Below are positions 15,693 to 24,469 of a stretch of 44,798 nt of DNA, piece by piece. The stretch covers positions 1-44,798 of the forward strand of contig DVHE01000080.1 in NCBI GenBank assembly GCA_018712245.1, written 5' to 3'. Within the stretch, counting starts at the first letter, position 1; every line of letters begins with the position of its first letter. Made by a program: the position numbers and the translations under genes. The notes beneath the pieces were generated by a model. The model saw only the letters and a program-made list of their open reading frames with translations. It did no database searches and had not been told where the DNA came from. The DNA is from Candidatus Avoscillospira avicola. GTDB lineage: Bacteria; Bacillota; Clostridia; Oscillospirales; Oscillospiraceae.

Positions 15693-17357
15693 TTAAATCT
15701 GGTAGCAGCCGCCTCCGATGAACTCCCGCATCAGGGAGGTGGCGGGCACGTCGTCCGACGGCAGCGGCAGGAAGTAGCTGAGGAATTTTAAAAGCCGCTT
15801 GGCCTCCAGATACTCCGGGCAGTCCTTGGGCACGCCGAAGAGCAGCGGCTCGATGTACGGCTTCATCACGGCGATCTCGTAGAGCAGCGCGGAGTTGAAC
15901 ACCACATCGGCGCTGTCCTGGAAGGGGAAGATGTTGGCCTCCTCGCCCCGCCGCACCGAGGGCCACATGGCGATGGTGGAGCGGGCATTGAAGCCCCGGG
16001 TCCTGGAGTCGCGCTGGATGCGCCGCAGGAGCCGCGCGTCGGTGGTGGGGATGCGATTGTGGTCGTCCAGGTTGAGCGTCGTCAGGCAGCTGATGTAGAT
16101 TTTGAATTTGCTCTCCTTGGGCAGCGCGTGGGAAAAGGCGTCGTTGAGGCAGTGGATGCCCTCGATGACCAGGACGTCCCGGCCGCCCAGGGTCATGGTG
16201 TCGCCGTTGTACTCCCGGACGCCCTTTTTGAAGTTGAACCGGGGCATCTCCACGGTCTCGCCCCGCAGAAGCCGGGTCATGTCCTCGTTGAACTGCGCCA
16301 CATCCATGGCTCCCAGGCACTCAAAGTCGTACTGGCCGTACTGGTCTCGGGGCGTCTGCTCCCGGTTGACGAAGTAGTTGTCGGTGGCGACGGGGTGCGG
16401 CCTGAGGCCGCAGGCCATCAGCTGGGTGGAGAGGCGGTGGGAGAAGGTGGTCTTGCCCGAAGAGGAGGGCCCGGCGATCATGATGAACCGGACGTCCTTG
16501 CGCCGGGCAATGGTCTCGGCGATGTCGCCGATCTGCTTTTCCATCATGGCCTCGTGGGCCAGGATGATTTGCAGGGCGTTGCCGCTGCAAATGGCCTCGT
16601 TGAGGTCGCCCACGTTGGAGACGTGCAGCGCCTCGGCCCGGCGTTCGCTCTCCAGAAGCGTCTCAAACATCTTGTGGGAGGGCTGGAAGTGGGCCAGCTG
16701 GGCCGGATTTTCGGGGTCGGGCAGCTGCAGAATAAAGCCCTGCTCAAATTGCTCCAGGTGGAAGCAGGAGAGATAGCTGGTATCCGGCACCATATAGCCG
16801 TAGAAGTAATCTGCGAAGTCCTCCAGGGCGTAATAGTTGACCTGGGAGCTGATCCGGCAGCTGAGGAGTTTGGCCTTGTCGTAGAGTTTGCGGTCCTGGA
16901 AGAATTCGATGGCGTCATCCGTCGGCAGGGAGTGCTTCTCAATGGGGAGCGCCTGGGCAGCCAAGGCCCGCATGTGGGCTTCCACCCGGTCCAACAGCGC
17001 CTGATCCAGCTGGAAGGAACCCCGGGCGATGATAAATAGGGCGTGACTGATGGAGTACTCCACGCTGATGCGCGCCACGTTTTCCCCTCCCACGATGTCG
17101 TGAAACGCCTTGAGCATCAGAAGAATCGCGCTGCGCTCATAGGTTTGCTGGCCGGGCTTCTGCTGGAGCGTGATCATCTTCAGGGTGCAGTCCCGGTCCA
17201 GGGGTTTTCCCAGCTCGCATAGCTTGCCGTTTTGCTCCACCAGGAGAATGGCATGGGGATCGGCGGGGGCCACGTCACGGACAATCGCCTCTAAGGTCGT
17301 CCCTGCCGGATAGGAGCGGCGGACGCCGTCCACTGTCACCCAATACGTCTGTTGCAT
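15693..17357 (-). CDS. Nucleoside kinase with ThrRS-like N-terminus and uridine kinase domain
   Basis: The 554-residue protein combines an N-terminal TGS/ThrRS-editing-like region (about residues 1-270, including a YEIS-type YSISHALFI segment) with a C-terminal uridine kinase/phosphoribulokinase domain. The kinase has Walker A GPSSSGKTT at 296-304 and DNYFVNREQTPRD and LVIEGIHCLND blocks. This architecture is known as a nucleoside kinase in thermophiles and Clostridia; substrate in this organism is unproven. The ATG has AAAAAGGAGG upstream. It follows argF on the same strand but behind a terminator, so it is probably transcribed separately. Confidence 0.88.
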   Translation of the reverse strand: MQQTYWVTVDGVRRSYPAGTTLEAIVRDVAPADPHAILLVEQNGKLCELGKPLDRDCTLKMITLQQKPGQQTYERSAILLMLKAFHDIVGGENVARISVEYSISHALFIIARGSFQLDQALLDRVEAHMRALAAQALPIEKHSLPTDDAIEFFQDRKLYDKAKLLSCRISSQVNYYALEDFADYFYGYMVPDTSYLSCFHLEQFEQGFILQLPDPENPAQLAHFQPSHKMFETLLESERRAEALHVSNVGDLNEAICSGNALQIILAHEAMMEKQIGDIAETIARRKDVRFIMIAGPSSSGKTTFSHRLSTQLMACGLRPHPVATDNYFVNREQTPRDQYGQYDFECLGAMDVAQFNEDMTRLLRGETVEMPRFNFKKGVREYNGDTMTLGGRDVLVIEGIHCLNDAFSHALPKESKFKIYISCLTTLNLDDHNRIPTTDARLLRRIQRDSRTRGFNARSTIAMWPSVRRGEEANIFPFQDSADVVFNSALLYEIAVMKPYIEPLLFGVPKDCPEYLEAKRLLKFLSYFLPLPSDDVPATSLMREFIGGGCYQI

Positions 17358-17435
17358 AGATACTACCTCCTTTTTGGACAGTTCCCGGCGCCGCGTTTCG
17401 GCGCAGTGCCAAGGAAAGCGCTGGCGGCTGCCATG

Positions 17436-17472
17436 GCGAAAAACCGGACGGGGCTCGGCTCCGTCCGGTTTT
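17436..17472 (-). terminator. Terminator of the argHF transcript
   Basis: AAAACCGGACGG and CCGTCCGGTTTT pair over 12 bp, 12 nt after the argF stop on the minus strand, and are followed there by TTTTTCG. Confidence 0.85.
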
Positions 17473-17484
17473 GCTGTCAGCGGC

Positions 17485-18468
17485 TTACAGGCCCGCCATC
17501 AGCACGGCCATGACGGCCTTGATGGTGTGCATCCGATTTTCGGCCTCGTCAAAGACGATGGAGGCGTCGCTCTCGAAGACTTCGTCGCTCACTTCCATGT
17601 CTGCCCGGCCGAATTTCTCGCCCATTTCCTTGCCGATGGTGGTTTTGAGATCGTGGAAGGCCGGCAGGCAGTGCATAAACTTGCACTGCGGTCCCGCGGC
17701 GGCCATCACGGCGGCGTTGACCTGGTAAGGACTCAGGTCGTGAATCCGCTCCTCCCAGACCTCCATGGGCTCGCCCATGGAGACCCAGACGTCGGTGTAG
17801 ATCACCTGGGCGCCCTGAACGGCCTCCATCGGGTCCTCGGAGAAGGTGAGGGTGGCGCCGGTCTCCGCCGCGATTTGCTGGCAGGTCTCGATCAGGGCCG
17901 GGTCGGGGAAGTACTTCTTCGGGGCACAGGCCACGAAGTGCATGCCCATTTTGGCGCAGCCCACCATCAGGGAATTGCCCATGTTATAACGGGCATCACC
18001 CATATAGACTAGTTTCACGCCCTGAAGGTTCCCGAAGTACTCCTGAATGGTCAAAAAGTCGGCCAGAATTTGGGTGGGGTGGAACTCGTTGGTCAGGCCG
18101 TTGAACACCGGCACGCCGGCGTACTTCGCCAGCTCTTCCACGATTTCCTGGCCGAAGCCGCGGTACTCAATGCCGTCGAACATCCGGCCCAGGACCCGGG
18201 CGGTGTCGGCGATGGATTCCTTCTTGCCGATCTGGGAGCCGGAGGGGTCTAGGTACGTGACACCCATCCCTAAGTCGTGGCCGGCCACCTCGAAGGCGCA
18301 GCGGGTGCGGGTGGAGGTCTTTTCAAAAATCAGAGCGATGTTCTTGCCCTTGAGGATCTCGTGGGGGATGCCGGCCTTCTTCTCGGCCTTTAATTTCGCG
18401 GCCATCTCCAGGAAGTGGGTGATTTCCGCAGGGGTGAAGTCCAGCAGTTTCAAAAAGTGTTGATGCAT
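17485..18468 (-). CDS. argF: Ornithine carbamoyltransferase
   Basis: The enzyme makes citrulline from ornithine and carbamoyl phosphate. The 327-residue protein has the carbamoyl-phosphate motif STRTR at 52-56, the ornithine-loop region DVWVSMGEP (about 226-234) and the catalytic HCLPAF at 266-271. An HPTQ-type motif ([11 protein letters not shown]) lies around 129-139. Its ATG starts one base after the argH TGA (TGAGATG), so translation is coupled. With argH and argG it supplies the last three steps to arginine; an anabolic role is inferred from that linkage rather than from the sequence. Confidence 0.95.
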   Translation of the reverse strand: MHQHFLKLLDFTPAEITHFLEMAAKLKAEKKAGIPHEILKGKNIALIFEKTSTRTRCAFEVAGHDLGMGVTYLDPSGSQIGKKESIADTARVLGRMFDGIEYRGFGQEIVEELAKYAGVPVFNGLTNEFHPTQILADFLTIQEYFGNLQGVKLVYMGDARYNMGNSLMVGCAKMGMHFVACAPKKYFPDPALIETCQQIAAETGATLTFSEDPMEAVQGAQVIYTDVWVSMGEPMEVWEERIHDLSPYQVNAAVMAAAGPQCKFMHCLPAFHDLKTTIGKEMGEKFGRADMEVSDEVFESDASIVFDEAENRMHTIKAVMAVLMAGL

Positions 18469-18469
18469 C

Positions 18470-19855
18470 TCAGGCTTCCTCTCTTTCTTTCAAAAAGGCG
18501 TTTAAAAGCTCCAGCTGCTTGGTGGTCCCGGCCACGCTGGGGCCGCCGTAGCTGTTGCGCTGGCTGACGCAGGTCTGGAGGTCGATGGCTTCATAGACGT
18601 CGGCATCGAAGAGCGGGTGGGCCGCCTGGAACTCCTCCAGCGTCAGGGCTTCCAGGGTCTTGCCGGCGGTGGTGCAGGCGTAGACCAGCTGGCCCACGGC
18701 CTTGTAGGCGTCCCGGAAGGGCACGCCCTTCTTGGTGAGATAGTCGGCGCAGTCGGTGGCGTTGATGAAGCCCCGCTTGGCCGCTGCCAGCATGTTTTCG
18801 GGGAGGACCTTCATGGTCTCCACCATGGCGGTGAACACCGGCAGGCACTGCTTCACCGTGTCCACCGCGTCGAAGACAGGCTCCTTGTCCTCCTGCATAT
18901 CCTTGTTGTAGGCCAGGGGCAGGGACTTCATGGTGGTCAGAAGGCTCATCAGGCTGCCGTAGACCCGGCCCGTCTTGCCCCGGACCAGCTCGGCCACGTC
19001 GGGGTTCTTCTTCTGGGGCATGATGGACGAGCCGGTGGAGTAGGCGTCGTCCAGCTCGATGAACTTGAACTCCCAGCTGCACCAGAGGATGATCTCCTCG
19101 GAAAACCGGGAGAGGTGCATCATCACCAGGGAGAGGGCGGAGAGAAGCTCGATGACATAGTCCCGGTCGCTGACGCCGTCCAGGCTGTTGGCCATGGGGC
19201 CGTCGAAGCCCAGGAGGGAAGCGGTCTCAAAGCGGTCAATGGGGTAGGTGGTGCCGGCCAGGGCGCCGGAGCCCAGGGGGCAGAGGTTCATTCGCTTTTT
19301 CACGTCCTCCAGCCGGGTCACGTCCCGGGAGAACATGGAGCCGTAGGCCAGGAGGTGCTGGGCCAGGGTGATGGGCTGGGCCCGCTGGAGGTGGGTGTAG
19401 CCGGGCATCACTGTGGTCTGGTGCTGGGCGGCGGTCTTCGCGAGGACCTGGAGCAGCTCCAGCAGCATCTGGCGAATCTCGGCGATCTCTCGCCGGAGAT
19501 AGAGCCGCAGGTCCACGGCCACCTGGTCGTTGCGGCTGCGGGCGGTGTGGAGCCGCTTGCCGGCGTCGCCGATGCGCGCCGTCAGCAGCGCCTCCAGGTT
19601 CATGTGGATGTCCTCGTTGTCGGCGGAAAATTCGATTTTCCCGGCCTCGATGTCGGAAAGGAGGGATTTGAGGCCCTCGGCGATGGCAGCGGCGTCGGCC
19701 TTTTGGATTACGCCGGTGTCGCCCAGCATCTGCGCGTGGGCCAGAGAGCCCTGGATGTCCTCGCGGTACATCCGCTGGTCAAAGGAGATGGAGGAGTTGA
19801 AGTCGTTGACAAGGGCGTCCGTTTCCTTCTGAAACCGCCCGGACCAGAGTTTCAT
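18470..19855 (-). CDS. argH: Argininosuccinate lyase
   Basis: ArgH splits argininosuccinate into arginine and fumarate. The 461-residue protein has the fumarase/aspartase-superfamily signature [11 protein letters not shown] at 275-285, including the catalytic-loop serine. It also has the TARSRNDQ block (104-111) and [11 protein letters not shown] (151-161, with catalytic His). I chose the ATG giving MKLWSGRFQ because GAGGTG lies 7 nt upstream and this is the family's standard N-terminus; the frame runs open another 132 nt through a repeat. Confidence 0.96.
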   Translation of the reverse strand: MKLWSGRFQKETDALVNDFNSSISFDQRMYREDIQGSLAHAQMLGDTGVIQKADAAAIAEGLKSLLSDIEAGKIEFSADNEDIHMNLEALLTARIGDAGKRLHTARSRNDQVAVDLRLYLRREIAEIRQMLLELLQVLAKTAAQHQTTVMPGYTHLQRAQPITLAQHLLAYGSMFSRDVTRLEDVKKRMNLCPLGSGALAGTTYPIDRFETASLLGFDGPMANSLDGVSDRDYVIELLSALSLVMMHLSRFSEEIILWCSWEFKFIELDDAYSTGSSIMPQKKNPDVAELVRGKTGRVYGSLMSLLTTMKSLPLAYNKDMQEDKEPVFDAVDTVKQCLPVFTAMVETMKVLPENMLAAAKRGFINATDCADYLTKKGVPFRDAYKAVGQLVYACTTAGKTLEALTLEEFQAAHPLFDADVYEAIDLQTCVSQRNSYGGPSVAGTTKQLELLNAFLKEREEA

Positions 19856-19917
19856 GGAATCACCTCGTGGTAGAATGAAAATCAAAATGTATGGGGGCCG
19901 CCGGTTTGCGCCGCCCC

Positions 19918-20055
19918 AAGGCTCCCCTTGTGCAAGGGGAGCTGTCAGGCCGCAGGCCTGACTGAGGGGTTGTAAGCCTGCAATCACGGAAAGCTCTGAT
20001 CCCCTCCGTCACGGCTTCGCCGTGCCACCTCCCCTTGGTCACCAAGGGGAGGCTT
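19918..20055. repeat. AAGCCTCCCC family, full copy between argG and argH
   Basis: Terminal inverted repeats AAGGCTCCCCTTG and CAAGGGGAGGCTT match at 12 of 13 positions. Each arm carries two inner hairpins. The right arm includes the CACGGCTTCGCCGTG stem found in the other copies. It separates argG from argH. Confidence 0.8.
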
Positions 20056-20070
20056 TTGGCCTCAAATGCC

Positions 20071-20102
20071 AAAAACCGGCAGGGAAGGAGACTCCCTGCC
20101 GG
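20071..20102 (-). terminator. Terminator of argG
   Basis: CCGGCAGGGA and TCCCTGCCGG pair over 10 bp 12 nt after the argG stop and are followed on the minus strand by TTTTT. It implies that argG can be transcribed alone. Confidence 0.85.
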
Positions 20103-20114
20103 ATGGGATGCTGC

Positions 20115-21335
20115 TTACAGCAGGCCCTGTTCGGCCATGGCCTGAACCTGGGTGGGCAGGCCGAAGAGGTTGATAAAGCCGGTGGCGTCGGCCTGGTTGT
20201 AGTCGCTCTCACCGAAGGTGCAGATCTTTTCGGAGTAGAGGGTGTTGGGGCTCCAGGCGCCGGCCTTGATGATGTTGCCCTTGTAGAGCTTCAGCTTCAC
20301 CTTGCCGTTGACGTTCTCCTGGGTGGAGTCCACGAAGGCGCTGAGGGCCTTGCGCAGGGGGCTGAACCACAGGCCGTTGTAGACCAGCTCAGCAAAGGTG
20401 ATGGCCAGCTTTTCCTTCTCGTGGGCGGTCATCTTATCCAGGCACAGGGACTCCAGATACTGATGTGCCTTGTAGAGAATGGTGCCGCCGGGAGTCTCGT
20501 AGACGCCTCTGCACTTCATGCCGACCAAGCGGTTCTCCACGATGTCCAGAAGGCCGATGCCGTTCTCGCCGCCCAGCTTGTTGAGGGCCAGGATGATGTC
20601 CTTGGCGGACATCTTCTCGTCGTTGAGGGCGACGGGAATGCCCTTTTCAAACTCCAGGGTGATGTAGGTGGGTTGGTCGGGAGCCTGCAGGGGGCTGACG
20701 CTCATCTCCAGGAAGCCGGGCTTCTCGTACTGGGGCTCGTTGCCGGTGTCCTCCAGGTCGAGACCCTCGTGGCTCAGGTGCCACATGTTCTTGTCCTTGG
20801 AGTAGTTGGTCTCCCGGCTGATCTTCAGCGGCACATTGTGGGCCTCGGCGTAGTCGATTTCTTCCTCGCGGGACTTGATGGACCACTCTCTCCAGGGGGC
20901 GATGATCTTCATGGTGGGGGCCAGGGCCTTCACAGCCAGCTCGAAACGGACCTGGTCGTTGCCCTTGCCGGTGCAGCCGTGGGCGATGGCGTCGGCGCCC
21001 TCTTCCAGGGCGATCTCCACCAGCTTCTTGGCGATGCAGGGCCGGGCGTGGGAGGTGCCCAGCAGATACTCTTCATAGACCGCGCCGGCCTTCATGCAGG
21101 GGATGATGAAGTCGTCGACGTATTCATCGGTCAGGTCGGCCACGATGCACTTGCTGGCGCCGGTCTTAATGGCCTTTTCCTCCAGACCCTCCAGCTCGTC
21201 GGCCTGACCCACGTTGCCGGACACGGCGATGATCTCGGGGTCACCGTAGTTCTCCTTGAGCCAGGGGATGATGATGGATGTATCCAGGCCACCGGAGTAG
21301 GCCAACACAATTTTCTTGATCTCTTTCTTTTCCAT
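20115..21335 (-). CDS. argG: Argininosuccinate synthase
   Basis: ArgG condenses citrulline and aspartate with ATP. The 406-residue protein has the N-type ATP pyrophosphatase loop AYSGGLDTS (12-20), the [15 protein letters not shown] block and the [14 protein letters not shown] region, all standard for the family. Its promoter on the minus strand is overlapped by an ARG-box-like palindrome. It is followed by its own terminator and then by argH-argF on the same strand. Confidence 0.97.
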   Translation of the reverse strand: MEKKEIKKIVLAYSGGLDTSIIIPWLKENYGDPEIIAVSGNVGQADELEGLEEKAIKTGASKCIVADLTDEYVDDFIIPCMKAGAVYEEYLLGTSHARPCIAKKLVEIALEEGADAIAHGCTGKGNDQVRFELAVKALAPTMKIIAPWREWSIKSREEEIDYAEAHNVPLKISRETNYSKDKNMWHLSHEGLDLEDTGNEPQYEKPGFLEMSVSPLQAPDQPTYITLEFEKGIPVALNDEKMSAKDIILALNKLGGENGIGLLDIVENRLVGMKCRGVYETPGGTILYKAHQYLESLCLDKMTAHEKEKLAITFAELVYNGLWFSPLRKALSAFVDSTQENVNGKVKLKLYKGNIIKAGAWSPNTLYSEKICTFGESDYNQADATGFINLFGLPTQVQAMAEQGLL

Positions 21336-21378
21336 CGCTTATACCTCCATACCGGCTTGCCGGTTCATTTCTTGCTTG

Positions 21379-21393
21379 TGAATATATATTACA
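21379..21393. promoter_or_regulatory. ARG box on the argG promoter
   Basis: TGAATATATATTACA is a near-perfect palindrome matching the TGAATWWWWATTCA ArgR/AhrC consensus with one deviation. It overlaps the minus-strand -10 hexamer, so occupancy would block argG transcription. Confidence 0.7.
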
Positions 21394-21414
21394 TCACAAT
21401 GAAAAAATATGCAA
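21386..21414 (-). promoter_or_regulatory. Sigma-A promoter of argG
   Basis: On the minus strand TTGCAT (21414-21409) and TAATAT (21391-21386) are 17 nt apart. The start site would fall about 40 nt before the argG ATG. Confidence 0.75.
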
Positions 21415-21456
21415 CTCCAATCTTGCACAAACCTGGCGTTATTTTTCCATTACTGT

Positions 21457-21478
21457 GTATATATATTGACATATATAC
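21457..21478. promoter_or_regulatory. Palindromic candidate operator between argG and the TetR gene
   Basis: GTATATAT and ATATATAC are separated by 6 nt (ATTGAC). It lies midway in the divergent region. It could bind the TetR regulator or a second ArgR hexamer. Confidence 0.45.
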
Positions 21479-21571
21479 AGTCGATTTCGGGAAATATCAC
21501 AATGTATTTCCATAATTTAACTGTAAAATAAGGAAAGTTGCAGGAAAAGAGGAAGTATTTTTTGCATTCTC

Positions 21572-21600
21572 TTGCATTCATGCCTGTATTTTTGTATACT
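21572..21600 (+). promoter_or_regulatory. Sigma-A promoter of the TetR operon
   Basis: TTGCAT and TATACT are exactly 17 nt apart. The start site would lie close to the AGGAGGTG ribosome binding site, giving a very short leader. Confidence 0.7.
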
Positions 21601-21620
21601 ATTAAAAAGGAGGTGCCGCC

Positions 21621-22199
21621 ATGGCTTCGTTCACCAAACGCGCCTTACGCCGAACCATCTTAACGCTGCTCAGCCAGCTGCCGCTGGATCAGATCACGGT
21701 TAAAATGATTGTGGATGCCTGCGGGATTAGCCGCAACACCTTCTATTATCACTATGACGATATTTCTGCCCTGCTGGCTGACGCGCTGGACGCCGAGTTT
21801 TCCCAGTATACCGAAGAATGCCAGGAGCGGCAGCTGCACCGCCTGCTGGCGGCCATTGCCGACCAGCCTGCTGTGTTTGCCCACATAGACAACTCGCAAA
21901 GCCGTGAGATTCTCCATCGGCGCCTGCAGGCATATCTGGAGTCCTGCGTCCGCCGGGCCATGGAGGAGGACGGCTGCGGAGCTCTGCCGGCCAAGCAGCG
22001 GGAGACGATGGTGGTGTTCTTTGCCAACGGGATCTGGGGTTTGCTGCGGGCGTGGCTGGTGCAGGGCGCCCAGGAGCCGCCGGAGGAGCTGTTGGCGCGG
22101 CTGGGTATGATCCGCACCATGCAGACCGGCGCCATTGCCAGGCACTGCAAAATGCGGCCATATAGCGGCGAGGAATCGCCGCATATTTTGGAGGGATGA
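21621..22199 (+). CDS. TetR-family transcriptional regulator
   Basis: The 192-residue protein has an N-terminal helix-turn-helix (about residues 1-55). The recognition segment ITVKMIVDACGISRNTFYYHYDD is typical of the TetR/DhaS-like group. The C-terminal half is a helical ligand/dimerisation domain with KQRETMVVFFANGIWGLLRAWL. Its ligand is unknown. The stop overlaps the region of the next gene start, and the three genes 21621-23892 form one operon, so it may regulate the two membrane proteins and itself. Confidence 0.88.
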   Translation: MASFTKRALRRTILTLLSQLPLDQITVKMIVDACGISRNTFYYHYDDISALLADALDAEFSQYTEECQERQLHRLLAAIADQPAVFAHIDNSQSREILHRRLQAYLESCVRRAMEEDGCGALPAKQRETMVVFFANGIWGLLRAWLVQGAQEPPEELLARLGMIRTMQTGAIARHCKMRPYSGEESPHILEG

Positions 22200-22201
22200 C
22201 G

Positions 22202-23062
22202 ATGGAACAGCTCTATCTCTGGCTCTGGATCTTTTTTTTATATGCGTTTCTCGGCTGGTGCAGCGAGGTGGTCTTTGCTGCGGTCAAAACCGGCAAATTC
22301 GTCAACCGGGGCTACCTGCTGGGGCCGGTCTGCCCCATTTACGGCATGGGCGTCGCGCTGGTGCTGTGGGCCCTGGCGCCGCTGGAGGGGAATCTGCTGG
22401 TTCTCTACTTCGGCTCGGTTCTGATCACCTCTGCGCTGGAATTCCTGCTGGGCTGGATTTCGGAAAAGCTCCTGCACCAGCGGCTGTGGGACTATTCCAA
22501 TATGCCCTTTAACATCTGCGGCCACGTGTGCCTGGCCTTTTCTCTGGTGTGGGGCTTCGCGTGCCTGCTGGTGGTGCGGGTGTTCCACCCGGTGCTGATG
22601 GGCCTGGTGGCGCTGATCCCCCACCTGGTGGGGTGGATTTTGCTGGCGGTGTTTTCCGCGGCCTTCCTGACGGACCTGATTTTGACCACTGCGGCTGCTC
22701 TGAAACTGCCTCGCCAGATCCGCGCCGTGGAGGACATGGAAAAATTGCTCCGTTCCATCTCCGACAACATCGGGGAGAGCCTCTACTCCGGCGTCACCAA
22801 GCTGGAGCTGGAGGAGCGGAAAGAGGAGTTCCAGGCCAAAATGGAGGCCCGCAACGCCAAGAACGAGGCGCTGCGCCGAGAGCTGGAGGAAAAGATCGCC
22901 GCCTATCGGGCGTCCGTCGGCAAGAACCGCACGTATCACCGCCTGGTGAAGGCCTTCCCCCACCTGCGGGAGGAGCGACACCACCGCCGCCTGGAAGAGC
23001 TGCGGGCCTATATGGCGCGGCGTAACCAGGAAAAACAGGAAAGCGAGGAACACAAGCAATGA
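22202..23062 (+). CDS. Multi-pass membrane protein, putative ABC-type IV permease family
   Basis: The 286-residue protein has about five hydrophobic segments in its first 160 residues, with GWCSEVVFAAVKTGKFVNRG and GPVCPIYGMGV. These match the family named putative ABC-transporter type IV (CmpB-like), whose transport function is not demonstrated. The C-terminal 110 residues are strongly charged and helical, probably a cytoplasmic coiled coil (EERKEEFQAKMEARNAK...). I prefer the second ATG because GGAGGG is 6 nt before it. The first ATG at 22196 overlaps the TetR stop as ATGA but has no spacing to a ribosome binding site. Confidence 0.8.
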   Translation: MEQLYLWLWIFFLYAFLGWCSEVVFAAVKTGKFVNRGYLLGPVCPIYGMGVALVLWALAPLEGNLLVLYFGSVLITSALEFLLGWISEKLLHQRLWDYSNMPFNICGHVCLAFSLVWGFACLLVVRVFHPVLMGLVALIPHLVGWILLAVFSAAFLTDLILTTAAALKLPRQIRAVEDMEKLLRSISDNIGESLYSGVTKLELEERKEEFQAKMEARNAKNEALRRELEEKIAAYRASVGKNRTYHRLVKAFPHLREERHHRRLEELRAYMARRNQEKQESEEHKQ

Positions 23063-23892
23063 GTCGGTTTCGGAAAGGCGCGTCGGAGTTTGCGGCCCGG
23101 CGCTCCAAGGCAGTTTTGGCGCTGTATCTGGCGCTGCGAATCATCGTGGGCGGCCTGCTGGTCTACCATATCATTCGGGGCAACTACGAGAGCGCCTTTA
23201 CCTGCCTGCTGGCCCTGGTCCTCTTTGTGCTGCCGGCGCTGATGGAGCGGCGGCTCCACATCGATCTTCCCAATACGCTGGAGATCATCATCCTGCTCTT
23301 TATCTTCGCGGCAGAGATTTTGGGGGAGCTGCAGAGCTACTATCTCACCTATCCCTATTGGGACACCATGCTCCATACCACCTGCGGCTTCCTGACCGCG
23401 GCCATCGGCTTCTCCATGATCGACATCCTCAACCGCAACAGCCGCACCAAGTTCAACCTCTCGCCCATTTACTGCGCGGTGGCGGCGTTTTGCTTTTCCA
23501 TGACGGTGGGCGTCATCTGGGAATTCTGGGAGTTTACCATGGACCGGCTGCTTCGCATGGATATGCAAAAGGATACGATCATCACCGCCTTTTACTCCAC
23601 GGCCCTGGACCCCACCATGCAGAACATCGCCGTCCCGGTCACCGGCATTCGGGACGTGGCGATCAACGGCCAGGCCCTGGGCTTGGGCGGCTATTTGGAC
23701 ATCGGACTTTACGACACCATGGAGGACCTCTTCGTGAACTTTGCGGGCGCCGTGGTGTTCTCGGTGATCGGCTATTTCTATGTCAAGCGCCGGGGCGAGG
23801 GCAAGGTGGCCCGGCAGTTCATCCCCACGCTGGTGGAGGAGCCGGAGACGCTCCCGGAAGCACCCGCGGCAGAGCCAAAAGATACGGAATAA
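23059..23892 (+). CDS. Multi-pass membrane protein, DUF2238/VanZ-like appearance
   Basis: The 277-residue protein has around six hydrophobic segments. Charged motifs in or near membrane segments are WDTMLHTTCGFLTAAIGFSM (about 100-119), IWEFWEFTMDR (about 154-164) and DTMEDLFVNFAGAVVF (about 216-231). This spacing of Asp/His/Glu resembles the DUF2238/YjdF and VanZ-like families. The assignment is tentative and no reaction is known. Its ATG overlaps the stop of the preceding gene (ATGA), so the two membrane proteins are coupled. The C-terminal tail is acidic and proline-rich (EEPETLPEAPAAEP). Confidence 0.75.
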   Translation: MSRFRKGASEFAARRSKAVLALYLALRIIVGGLLVYHIIRGNYESAFTCLLALVLFVLPALMERRLHIDLPNTLEIIILLFIFAAEILGELQSYYLTYPYWDTMLHTTCGFLTAAIGFSMIDILNRNSRTKFNLSPIYCAVAAFCFSMTVGVIWEFWEFTMDRLLRMDMQKDTIITAFYSTALDPTMQNIAVPVTGIRDVAINGQALGLGGYLDIGLYDTMEDLFVNFAGAVVFSVIGYFYVKRRGEGKVARQFIPTLVEEPETLPEAPAAEPKDTE

Positions 23893-23895
23893 CAC

Positions 23896-23924
23896 AAAAA
23901 ACCGGCCTCTGGCCGGTTTTTTTT
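23896..23924. terminator. Bidirectional terminator between the TetR operon and spoVAC
   Basis: ACCGGCC and GGCCGGT pair around TCT with AAAAA on the left and TTTTTTTT on the right. It can serve both converging transcripts. Confidence 0.92.
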
Positions 23925-23943
23925 GCGCCGCAGCGCCGTTCTC

Positions 23944-24387
23944 TTAAAATAGGGAGCTGATCCACAGCACCAGGCCGTAGATCACGCCGGCGCCGATGCC
24001 GAAGACCAGCACCGGACCGGCGATGGCGAAGATCTTTACCGTGGTGCCGGTGATGAAGCCCTCGGAGCGAAACTCCATGGCGGGGGAGACCACGGCGTTG
24101 GAAAAGCCGGTGATGGGCACCAGAGTACCGGCGCCGCCCACCTGCGCGATGTCGTCGTAGATACTCAGGGCGGTCAGCAGCGCGCCCAGGAATACCAGCA
24201 GAATGGACGTGGCCGTTCCCACCTGCTCCTCCGGCACGCCCCAGCGCTCCAGCAGCCACATGATTCCCTGGCCGATGGTGCAGATGGTGCCGCCGATCAA
24301 AAAGGCGCCCAGCAGGTCCCGGACCAGCGGCGAGTTGGGAGAAGCCTTCTTGACGTATTCAGCGTATTCCTTCCTGGTCAAGTCCAT
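23944..24387 (-). CDS. spoVAC: Stage V sporulation protein AC/AE family
   Basis: SpoVA proteins form the channel that loads dipicolinic acid into spores. The 147-residue membrane protein has the family core LVPITGFSNAVVSPAMEFRSEG (about 85-106) and four or so hydrophobic segments, with GAFLIGGTICTIGQ near residue 30. Length fits SpoVAC better than SpoVAEB. The ATG giving MDLTRKEY was chosen because AGGAGGA is 6 nt upstream; an ATG ten codons earlier has none. The usual spoVAD and spoVAE partners are not adjacent. It implies an endospore-forming lineage. Confidence 0.88.
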   Translation of the reverse strand: MDLTRKEYAEYVKKASPNSPLVRDLLGAFLIGGTICTIGQGIMWLLERWGVPEEQVGTATSILLVFLGALLTALSIYDDIAQVGGAGTLVPITGFSNAVVSPAMEFRSEGFITGTTVKIFAIAGPVLVFGIGAGVIYGLVLWISSLF

Positions 24388-24437
24388 TGCATTTCCTCCT
24401 GATTCCATAAAATCCAATGGTAGTTTGGCCTGGAATG

Positions 24438-24446
24438 TGGTACACT
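24438..24446 (+). promoter_or_regulatory. Extended -10 promoter of the D-lactate dehydrogenase gene
   Basis: TGGTACACT matches TGnTATAAT at the main positions. No convincing -35 box lies 17 nt upstream. It sits 23 nt before the ATG, just ahead of an AAAGGAGG ribosome binding site. Confidence 0.5.
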
Positions 24447-24469
24447 ATCCGTGAGAAAGGAGGAATATT

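Noticed and set aside
16059-17039. 326-codon plus-strand frame opposite the nucleoside kinase
   Set aside because: It is a shadow of the kinase gene, with no start signal and no recognisable motif.
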